This document shows positions 6,938 through 12,369 of a stretch of DNA of 12,804 nucleotides, in pieces. Each line of letters opens with the position of its first letter. Position 1 is the first letter of the stretch. This DNA comes from Vulcanimicrobiota bacterium (GTDB taxonomy: Bacteria > Vulcanimicrobiota > Vulcanimicrobiia > Vulcanimicrobiales > Vulcanimicrobiaceae): contig JABCZE010000017.1 in the NCBI GenBank assembly GCA_013289785.1, forward strand, positions 1-12,804, in the 5' to 3' direction. The notes under the pieces were generated by a model. The model saw only the letters and a list, made by a program, of their open reading frames with translations, was not told the origin of the DNA and did no database searches. The translations under genes were made by a program, and so were the position numbers.

Positions 6938-6980
6938 CCTGAGCCCCTCGACTGCGCTCGGGATAAACTTCGTCGAAGGG
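6930..6980 (+). repeat. REP-like repeat, long form with nested inverted unit, radA/ftcD junction
   Basis: The outer halves are CCTGTCATCCTGAGC (6930-6944) and GTCGAAGGG (6972-6980). Nested between them in the opposite orientation is a whole unit at 6945-6964, whose minus strand reads ATCCCGAGCGCAGTCGAGGG. Two alternative stems follow: CCCCTCGAC with GTCGAAGGG (8 of 9 pairs), or TCCTGAGC with GCTCGGGA (7 of 8). It fills nearly the whole gap between the radA stop and the ftcD start and contains the upstream ftcD ATG. Confidence 0.8.
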
Positions 6981-6987
6981 CGTCATG

Positions 6988-8313
6988 TTACCCCAGCGTC
7001 GAGGCGATCGCAGCAACGATGTCCGCCGTATTCGCCGGTGAGATTACTTCGGAGTAACCCAGCTTGCGCGCCTCGGCTTCGCGACGCTCCGCTCCGGCGA
7101 CGGCGCGTACTTCGCCCGATAACCCGAGTTCGCCGAAGACGGCAACGTGCGACGGCACCGCGACGTTGCGAAACGACGAGGCAATTGCCAGGGCAATGCC
7201 GAGATCTGCCGCGGGTTCGGCGACCCGCAGGCCACCGGCCACCGAGGCATAGACGTCGTGCGTCCCGAGCAGAAAGCCCGCGCGTCGCTCGAGCACCGCG
7301 AGAATCATCGCGAGGCGCTGCTGATCGAGATTGTTGGCCAGCCGTCGCGGCGTGCCGTAGCTCGTTTCACCAACCAGTGCTTGCACTTCGATGAGCACCG
7401 GGCGCGAGCCGACGATCGACGCGACGACGCACGAGCCGCTGGGACGCTGCGTGCGCGCTCCCGCAAAGAGTTCCGAGGGGTTCGAAACTTCGCGCAAACC
7501 CGAGTCGTGCATCGAAAAGACACAGATCTCGTCGACCGATCCGAAGCGGTTCTTATACGCGCGCAGGATGCGGTACTCGCCGTTCGTCTCGCCTTCGAAA
7601 TATAACACCGTGTCGACCAGATGCTCGAGCAGGCGCGGTCCGGCGATGGCGCCGTCCTTGGTGACATGCCCGACGATGAACGTAGCGCAACCCGTGCGTT
7701 TGGAGTATTCCATCAACGCTTGCGTGCAGTCCCGAATCTGCGCGACGCTGCCGGCGTATGCTTCACCCTCAGGCAGCCAAACCGTTTGGATTGAATCGAT
7801 CACCAATGCGAGCGGGCGCCGGCGCTCCAAAGAATCCAGAACTGCGCGCAGGTTCGTTTCGGGATAGACGAACAACGCGGCCGGCGCTTCCGCAGCCAGC
7901 GTACGGTCGGCGCGAAGTTTTACTTGTGCCGCCGACTCTTCACCGCAGACGTAGACGACTTCGCCGCCGCGTGCGAGACGCGCAGCGATTTGCAGCATCA
8001 AGGTCGACTTGCCCGCACCCGGCGGTCCGCCGACCAGCGTCAAGCTCCCCGGGACCGTTCCGCCGCCTAAGACGGCGTCGAACTCCGGCATGCCCATGCG
8101 TAAGCGGGTAATGCCGGCCGAGCCGATCTCGTGCAACGGCAGCGGTGTAGCCGATTGCGCGGCCGCAGGCCTTTCGCGTGCAGATCGTGGCGCGACGGTG
8201 AAGGGGCGTTCGTCGAACGAGTTCCAGCCTTCGCACTGCGGGCAGCGTCCCAGCCAGCGCGCCGATTCGAATCCGCACGCCGAACAAGAGTAGACGGATC
8301 GTGGTTTTGCCAA
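6988..8313 (-). CDS. radA: DNA repair protein RadA (Sms)
   Basis: RadA is a hexameric RecA-like ATPase and DNA translocase that promotes branch migration in recombinational repair. The 441-residue protein has all the hallmark parts. A CxxC-CxxC zinc finger lies at Cys10, Cys13, Cys24 and Cys27. Walker A GGPPGAGKST spans 95-104 (Ala where most family members have Ile). Walker B is LALVIDS with Asp173. The diagnostic KNRFG motif is at 254-258. A C-terminal Lon-protease-like domain includes YASVAGGLRV and GELGLSGEVRAV. The start is TTG 8311-8313 with a modest AAGG about 10 bases upstream; the finger begins at residue 10, as usual. It is the first minus-strand gene of the block and diverges from the lipoprotein gene, so its promoter must lie in the structured 8314-8435 region. 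Confidence 0.97.
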   Translation of the reverse strand: MAKPRSVYSCSACGFESARWLGRCPQCEGWNSFDERPFTVAPRSARERPAAAQSATPLPLHEIGSAGITRLRMGMPEFDAVLGGGTVPGSLTLVGGPPGAGKSTLMLQIAARLARGGEVVYVCGEESAAQVKLRADRTLAAEAPAALFVYPETNLRAVLDSLERRRPLALVIDSIQTVWLPEGEAYAGSVAQIRDCTQALMEYSKRTGCATFIVGHVTKDGAIAGPRLLEHLVDTVLYFEGETNGEYRILRAYKNRFGSVDEICVFSMHDSGLREVSNPSELFAGARTQRPSGSCVVASIVGSRPVLIEVQALVGETSYGTPRRLANNLDQQRLAMILAVLERRAGFLLGTHDVYASVAGGLRVAEPAADLGIALAIASSFRNVAVPSHVAVFGELGLSGEVRAVAGAERREAEARKLGYSEVISPANTADIVAAIASTLG

Positions 8314-8315
8314 GC

Positions 8316-8407
8316 TGTTCTAGCCTTCTGCGACGCGCTCGCTTCGCCTAGCGGAAGCCTTCAAGCGAGGAAGCGACGCCGTTTGCGCCCAAGAGAGGGC
8401 TAGAACA
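8316..8407. repeat. Long-range inverted repeat in the divergent intergenic region
   Basis: TGTTCTAGCC (8316-8325) is perfectly complementary to GGCTAGAACA (8398-8407). Extending inward by TTCT against the opposite arm gives 13 of 14 pairs. The 72 bases between the arms contain weaker complementarity (GCTTC/GAAGC around 8342-8357). The right arm can also pair locally: GGCTAG (8398-8403) with CTAGCC (8412-8417). The two foldings are mutually exclusive. Nothing in it looks like an ORF. It must contain the control signals of radA and the lipoprotein gene; no confident -35/-10 pair was found. Confidence 0.6.
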
Positions 8408-8415
8408 AGACCTAG

Positions 8416-8427
8416 CCTTTATAAAGG
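8416..8427. promoter_or_regulatory. Perfect 12-bp palindrome over the lipoprotein ribosome-binding site
   Basis: CCTTTATAAAGG is a perfect palindrome ending 8 bases before ATG 8436. Its right half holds most of the AAAGGA Shine-Dalgarno (8423-8428). It could be an operator or a TATA-like -10 element. Its location just before the start codon is certain; its function is not. Confidence 0.45.
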
Positions 8428-8435
8428 AACGATGC

Positions 8436-9515
8436 ATGCAGGTCCGCTTTCTTATCGGAGCTACTCTTTTAGCCGCTTCGGCTTCTCTGTTACTCAACGG
8501 GTGCAGCAGCTCGGTCTCCCCCACGACGGCGCCGGTTCTGACGTCGCCCATGGCGATTGCAAGGCAAGCGCAGCGACAGGGGCGCTCGACGTTGTTGGGC
8601 GGATCTCTCTTCGAACGCCGCCGGCATACATCCGGTCTTCACGCGCACACGTGGTTCAAGAAAGTCGCACCAGGGAACCCGCTCTTGTACGTCTCGGACG
8701 CCATCGGTAACTTTGTCAACATCTATAGCGCCGCCGGCAGCGGTCAGAGCCCGGTCGGCCAGATCGCCGGCTTCGACGAGCCGCAAGGCCTTTGGGTGGA
8801 CGTCAATCAGAACCTGTGGGTCGTCAATACCAACACCGATCAGATTCTGGGGTTCCGCCGCGGCTCGGGCGTGCCGTTCAGGACGTTCACCGATACGAGC
8901 GGACAGAGTCCGGCTGGAGTCTGCGGAAACGATAACAGGAACCTTCTCTACTCCGTCGACATCACCGGCCCGGGATCGGGTTACATCGGAAATACGATTA
9001 GCGTCTTCAAGAAGAATGGTTCCACCGACCCGATTCAAACGTTCGTCGACCCCAACGCCTCGGCACTCTATCTCTGCGCCGTGGATTCAAAGGGAAATCT
9101 CTTCGTCACCCTCTCTAACGTGAACTATCCCTACCCCGGCGAGGTTGACGAGTTTCCGAAAGGATCGACGACCCCGACCGTGATTGCGAACGACTTGATC
9201 TATCCGATCGGAATCACCGTCGACAAGTATAACTCGATTTCCGTCGACGACGCTTTTGCGGACGGCTACTCCAGCGGCACCGTTTATCTCTACGACCCGC
9301 CGTACACGGGCGCCCCGGCCTACTCGTTCCCGGTTCCTGCGGAAATCATCCAGACCGCGCTCAACAAGCAGCAGACCCAAATCTGGGGCGCGAGCTCGGC
9401 GACGCTCGACGCCGAGCAGTTCTCTTACCCGCACGGCCTTTACGAGAACTCGACCTCGACGCAGGATTTCCAGTATCCCGACGGTCTGGCACTGTCGCCG
9501 AAGGCGGTCCAGTAA
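8436..9515 (+). CDS. Secreted lipoprotein with NHL/SMP-30-like beta-propeller repeats
   Basis: This 359-residue protein starts with a lipoprotein signal peptide: Arg4, a hydrophobic stretch and the lipobox LLNGC, so Cys23 would be lipidated and the protein anchored outside the cytoplasmic membrane. After a polar linker (about residues 24-80) come repeated blade-like units. These include LLYVSDAIGNFVNIYS, PQGLWVDVNQNLWVVNT, LYLCAVDSKGNLFVTLS and PIGITVDKYNSISVDD, each with the PxGxxxDxxGNLxV rhythm of NHL and SMP-30-type propellers. The closing motif YPDGLAL repeats the theme. Such propellers bind ligands or act as hydrolases or lactonases; no catalytic set is evident and the function is unknown. 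AAAGGA lies 7 bases before ATG 8436. A competing ATG at 8432 opens only a short frame without a lipobox. Confidence 0.85.
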   Translation: MQVRFLIGATLLAASASLLLNGCSSSVSPTTAPVLTSPMAIARQAQRQGRSTLLGGSLFERRRHTSGLHAHTWFKKVAPGNPLLYVSDAIGNFVNIYSAAGSGQSPVGQIAGFDEPQGLWVDVNQNLWVVNTNTDQILGFRRGSGVPFRTFTDTSGQSPAGVCGNDNRNLLYSVDITGPGSGYIGNTISVFKKNGSTDPIQTFVDPNASALYLCAVDSKGNLFVTLSNVNYPYPGEVDEFPKGSTTPTVIANDLIYPIGITVDKYNSISVDDAFADGYSSGTVYLYDPPYTGAPAYSFPVPAEIIQTALNKQQTQIWGASSATLDAEQFSYPHGLYENSTSTQDFQYPDGLALSPKAVQ

Positions 9516-9537
9516 CTCAAGTCCCGCTGCCTTCCGT

Positions 9538-9567
9538 TTGACGGCTGCATGGACTAGTCTGTATACT
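9538..9567 (+). promoter_or_regulatory. Sigma-70-like promoter of the toxin-antitoxin operon, possibly leaderless
   Basis: TTGACG (9538-9543) and TATACT (9562-9567) are separated by 18 bases, a near-consensus pair. Transcription would begin about 6-8 bases beyond the -10, that is at or next to the antitoxin ATG at 9574. No Shine-Dalgarno precedes that ATG, so a leaderless mRNA is likely. Confidence 0.65.
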
Positions 9568-9570
9568 AGT
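9553..9570. promoter_or_regulatory. Palindromic operator overlapping the -10 element
   Basis: ACTAGT-CTGTAT-ACTAGT places two identical self-complementary hexamers 12 bases apart. The -10 TATACT overlaps the right half. Phd/YefM antitoxins bind such short palindromes before their own operon, with the toxin as co-repressor, so this is the expected autoregulatory site. Binding here is inferred from position and symmetry. Confidence 0.6.
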
Positions 9571-9573
9571 CAC

Positions 9574-9813
9574 ATGAAAGCCATTGGAATTTATGACGCG
9601 CGTGCGCAGCTTGGCGAGCTCGTGCGTCGAGCCGCGACGGGCGAGCGAATCATAATCGAGGTTAGAGGCCGCCCGATGGCACAGCTGTCGCCCGTCGAGC
9701 TGCCGGGGGAGGATGCTGACGACGCGGTCGAGTGGTTCGTCGCGCGCAGCAAGCAGCGCCAGCCGTGGAAGGTGACCGCGCGCGAGCTGATCGTCGAGGG
9801 ACGGCGCGAGTGA
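9574..9813 (+). CDS. Type II antitoxin, Phd/YefM family
   Basis: The 79-residue protein begins MKAIGIYDARAQLGELVRRA, followed by GERIIIEVRGRPMAQLSPV. This is the Phd/YefM N-terminal DNA-binding fold, with the typical RGRPxAxL beta hairpin at residues 31-38. The C-terminal part (from about residue 46, acidic then WKVTARELIVEGRRE) would wrap around and inhibit the toxin. ATG 9574 is chosen because the frame upstream is a shadow of the lipoprotein gene. A promoter and operator sit immediately before it, and there is no ribosome-binding site. Its stop overlaps the toxin GTG by 4 bases (GTGA), the normal arrangement that keeps antitoxin in excess. Autoregulation of the operon is expected. Confidence 0.88.
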   Translation: MKAIGIYDARAQLGELVRRAATGERIIIEVRGRPMAQLSPVELPGEDADDAVEWFVARSKQRQPWKVTARELIVEGRRE

Positions 9814-10235
9814 CACTGGTCGTCGACGCTTCCGCCGCGCTCTCATGGTCGATCGCCGACGAGAGCGATGTCGATGCACTGGCATTGCTGAGAACGGTAA
9901 GGACCGAAGGCGCGGTAGTGCCTGCGCTGTGGCTCTTTGAGATGGAAAACGGACTGCGAAACGCGCTGCGCCGTGGCAGAATCACCGAAGCCGAGGCGCA
10001 AACCATTCAAACAAAGCTTTCGCACTTGCCGATTCGCGTTGTGGATTCGTCCGAGCGCGTTTCCTTTTATGGCGCGCTCGCCTTGGCGAATAGGTTCGAC
10101 CTGAGCGTATACGACGCGGCGTACTTGGACGTGGCGCTCCGCTACAAGGGCTACCTCGCGACCCGCGATCGGCGGCTCGCAGAGGTTGCCGGACGGCTCG
10201 GTCTCGCGCGAAAACCGGTTAAACGTCGCCGGTGA
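9810..10235 (+). CDS. vapC: PIN-domain toxin, VapC family ribonuclease
   Basis: VapC toxins are Mg2+-dependent endoribonucleases that cut tRNA or rRNA when freed from the antitoxin. The 141-residue protein has the four acidic PIN residues in place: Asp6 in VVDASAAL, Glu44 in LFEMENGLRNAL, Asp102 in VYDAAYLDVA and Asp120 in ATRDRRL. GTG 9810 is chosen because it overlaps the antitoxin stop as GTGA, has GAGGGAC upstream, and gives the standard short N-terminus before Asp6. The open frame extends further upstream only as a shadow. The toxin looks intact. Its own stop overlaps the start of cmk, which is unusual for a toxin-antitoxin pair. The target RNA cannot be inferred. Confidence 0.88.
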   Translation: MTLVVDASAALSWSIADESDVDALALLRTVRTEGAVVPALWLFEMENGLRNALRRGRITEAEAQTIQTKLSHLPIRVVDSSERVSFYGALALANRFDLSVYDAAYLDVALRYKGYLATRDRRLAEVAGRLGLARKPVKRRR

Positions 10236-10927
10236 ACTCTCAATCGCCGCTGCAGATCGCGATCGACGGACCGGCAGCCTCCGGGAAGACCACGGTCGCC
10301 CGCGCTCTGGCACGGCGCTTGCGCGTACTCTACCTCGACACCGGCGCGATGTACCGTGCGCTCGCATATCTCGCACTGCGCACCGGGACCGACGTCGATA
10401 ACGGCGCGGCGCTCGCGCGACTGGTTGCCGCGCAACCGATCGAAGTTCGTTTAGACCAGGCGGCGCCGTTGGGTTTTCGTATCACTGCCGGCGGCCACGA
10501 GCTTGACGAGGCGGCGCTGCAGAGCAAAGAGGTCACCGCCATAGTTTCGGCGGTCGCGGCGCACCCCGAGGTTCGTTCGGCGATGGTGCAGGCGCAACGC
10601 CACATCGCGCAAGGTTCGCCGGTCGTCATGGCGGGGCGAGACATCGGGACCGTCGTGTTGCCCGGCGCACGCGTGAAGATTTACTTGACCGCGTCTCCGG
10701 AAGCCCGCATCGCGCGGCGGCGCAGGCAGCTCGAGGAATCGGGAGTTAACGTCGATGCGCGCAAGCTCGCAGCGGAGATTCAGGAGCGCGATCGCCTTGA
10801 CGAAACGCGAGCGGTTTCCCCGCTCGCGCCGGCGCGCGATGCGCACGTCATCGATTCCAGCAATACCGACGCAGCGGGTGTGGTCGACGAAATCTACCGG
10901 CTAGCATCTACCGCGAGCCTGTCCTGA
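10232..10927 (+). CDS. cmk: Cytidylate kinase
   Basis: Cmk phosphorylates CMP and dCMP to the diphosphates using ATP, in the cytoplasm. The 231-residue protein has the P-loop GPAASGKTT (13-21), LYLDTGAMYRALA for nucleotide-monophosphate binding, GRDIGTVVLPGA, the Arg-rich lid RRRRQLEE and RDRLDETRAVSPL, all diagnostic of bacterial CMP kinases. GTG 10232 overlaps the vapC stop as GTGA. No good Shine-Dalgarno precedes it, and no ATG lies before the P-loop, so translation probably depends on ribosomes finishing vapC. The last few residues and the TGA stop fall in a dispersed repeat at 10918-10940. Following genes plsC and ispH form the cluster known with cmk in many bacteria. Confidence 0.96.
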   Translation: MNSQSPLQIAIDGPAASGKTTVARALARRLRVLYLDTGAMYRALAYLALRTGTDVDNGAALARLVAAQPIEVRLDQAAPLGFRITAGGHELDEAALQSKEVTAIVSAVAAHPEVRSAMVQAQRHIAQGSPVVMAGRDIGTVVLPGARVKIYLTASPEARIARRRRQLEESGVNVDARKLAAEIQERDRLDETRAVSPLAPARDAHVIDSSNTDAAGVVDEIYRLASTASLS

Positions 10928-10940
10928 GCGGAGTCGAAGG
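10918..10940 (+). repeat. REP-like repeat, short form, cmk/plsC junction
   Basis: A single unit (GTCCTGAGCGGAGTCGAAGG at 10921-10940, preceded by CCT) fills the entire gap between cmk and plsC. It supplies the TGA stop of cmk (10925-10927) and the GCGGAG Shine-Dalgarno 7 bases before plsC ATG 10941. It matches the outer halves of the copies at 6055-6097 and 6930-6980. Confidence 0.8.
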
Positions 10941-11543
10941 ATGAACCCCGCATTTTACGACCTTGCGAAGACGTTGGTGCGGGTCGCGGCGCGCGTGCTT
11001 TGGCGCGCGCGGGTCGTCGGAGCGCAGAACGTTCCAACCGCTGGGCCCCTGATCGTGGCCTGCAATCACGTTTCGTATCTCGACCCGCCGCTTATGGGCT
11101 GCCTCTGCCCGCGGCGCATCAGCTATATGGCCAAAAAGGAACTCTTCGAGGTTCCGGTACTGGGTGCCGTAATTACGGGTCTCGGCGCCTATGCCGTGGA
11201 CCGCAAGGGGAGCGCGACCTCCGCGATCAGGCGCTCGCTGCAGGTTTTGGAGGCCGGCGGAGCCGTCGGGATCTTCCCCGAGGGCACCCGTAATCTCACC
11301 GGCGAGGTCCAGCCTCAGACTGGAGTCGCACTCCTAGCCTCGCTGGCGAAGGCTCCGGTCGTTCCGGCATGCATAATCGGCAGCGACCAGGCGCTGCGCC
11401 TGAAGCGAATTGACGTTGCTTTTGGGCCGCCGATCTCGTTGCAGGCCGGCCGGAAAGCAACCCGAGAGGATTTGGCGAAGTTTACCAGCCAGATTATGAA
11501 CGCGATCGAACTGCTGGCGGGGAGTATTGGTGGAAATACGTAA
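10941..11543 (+). CDS. plsC: 1-acyl-sn-glycerol-3-phosphate acyltransferase
   Basis: PlsC acylates lysophosphatidic acid at position 2 to make phosphatidic acid, the precursor of membrane phospholipids, at the inner face of the membrane. The 200-residue protein has the acyltransferase catalytic motif NHVSYLD (Asn42-His43 to Asp48, HX4D), the glycerol-phosphate-binding FPEGTRN (from Phe112), and later VVPACIIGSD, in the usual order. A short N-terminal amphipathic or hydrophobic helix (ALVRVAARVLW-like, residues 9-21) may attach it to the membrane. It is slightly short for the family, but no motif is missing. ATG 10941 has GGAG 7 bases upstream, provided by the dispersed repeat. Its end overlaps the start of ispH by 14 bases. 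Confidence 0.94.
   Translation: MNPAFYDLAKTLVRVAARVLWRARVVGAQNVPTAGPLIVACNHVSYLDPPLMGCLCPRRISYMAKKELFEVPVLGAVITGLGAYAVDRKGSATSAIRRSLQVLEAGGAVGIFPEGTRNLTGEVQPQTGVALLASLAKAPVVPACIIGSDQALRLKRIDVAFGPPISLQAGRKATREDLAKFTSQIMNAIELLAGSIGGNT
11519..11524 (+). promoter_or_regulatory. Ribosome-binding site deciding the ispH GTG start
   Basis: GGGGAG is 5 bases before GTG 11530 but only 2 before TTG 11527. The GTG also places the first iron-sulfur cysteine at residue 12, as in E. coli IspH, so the GTG is preferred. Confidence 0.7.
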
Positions 11544-12369
11544 GGCGTCGGTTCAAGGATTCTGCTTTGGCGTTGCCATTACCGTAAAGAAAGCGGAAGA
11601 GGCGATCGCCTCCCGCGGCGACGTGACGACGCTGGGGCACGTCGTGCATAACCCCCAGATGGTGGAATCGCTTTCGGCGCGCGGCTTGAAGAATGCCACG
11701 ACGGTCGACGACGTCGACTCGGGCGCGCTCTTCGTTCGCGCCCACGGGTTGCCGGTCGACGTTTTCGAGAAGGCCAAAGAGAAGAAGTTGGAGATTATCG
11801 ACGCCACCTGTCCGATGGTCACCAAGATTCACGTGCAGGCCAAGAAGCTCAAAGGCGACGGCTATAAGATTGTGGTGATCGGCGATCCCAATCATCCCGA
11901 AGTCAAGGGAACGCTGAGTCACGTGCCCGGCGCGTGGTGCATCCAAAGCCCCGCGGACGTGGAGAAGCTCCCCCGCTCAAGTAAAGTCGGCGTCGTCGTT
12001 CAGTCGACGTGGTCGGGCGAAGGGTTCACCGAGATCGTTCGCGAGCTGTCGGCGAAGTATTACGAAGTGCGCGCCGTCAACACGATCTGCACCGATACGC
12101 ACAATCGGCAGAACGAGGCGCTCCGGCTGGCAAAGGACGTCGAAGTGATGATCGTCGTTGGCGGAAAGACGTCGGCCAACACCAAGCATCTCGCCGACCT
12201 CTCCGAATCGCATGGCGCGCGAGCCTATCATATCGAAGGACCTGACGAGTTGCGTCCGCAGTGGTTCGAAAACGTGCACGTGGCCGGCCTAATGTCGGGC
12301 GCCTCGACGCCCGGCTGGCTCGTGGACGATGTCGAGGCTCGGATGGAGGAGCTCGCAGCCTCTGCGTAG
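11530..12369 (+). CDS. ispH: 4-hydroxy-3-methylbut-2-enyl diphosphate reductase
   Basis: IspH (LytB) carries out the last step of the MEP pathway, reducing HMBPP to IPP and DMAPP with a [4Fe-4S] cluster. The 279-residue protein keeps the three cluster cysteines: Cys12 (QGFCFGV), Cys94 (DATCPMV) and Cys187 (NTICTDT). Substrate residues are also present: His40 (HVVHNPQ), His72 (RAHG), His122 and Glu124 (NHPEVKG), Thr160 and GASTP. The diphosphate loop reads GGKTSANTKHL, with Ala where E. coli has a second Ser, a substitution that may be normal in this group. The start is GTG 11530. The gene overlaps plsC and is followed by a prenyl synthase that uses its products, showing that this organism makes isoprenoids by the MEP route. 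Confidence 0.97.
   Translation: MEIRKASVQGFCFGVAITVKKAEEAIASRGDVTTLGHVVHNPQMVESLSARGLKNATTVDDVDSGALFVRAHGLPVDVFEKAKEKKLEIIDATCPMVTKIHVQAKKLKGDGYKIVVIGDPNHPEVKGTLSHVPGAWCIQSPADVEKLPRSSKVGVVVQSTWSGEGFTEIVRELSAKYYEVRAVNTICTDTHNRQNEALRLAKDVEVMIVVGGKTSANTKHLADLSESHGARAYHIEGPDELRPQWFENVHVAGLMSGASTPGWLVDDVEARMEELAASA

Noticed and set aside
8383..8418. TTGCGC with TAGAAC or TAGCCT as a promoter for the lipoprotein gene
   Set aside because: Spacings of 12 and 24 bases do not fit sigma-70, so no promoter was called.
8432..8710. Alternative 92-codon frame starting at the first ATG before the lipoprotein
   Set aside because: It is too close to the Shine-Dalgarno (3 bases) and lacks the lipobox and propeller pattern found in the 8436 frame.
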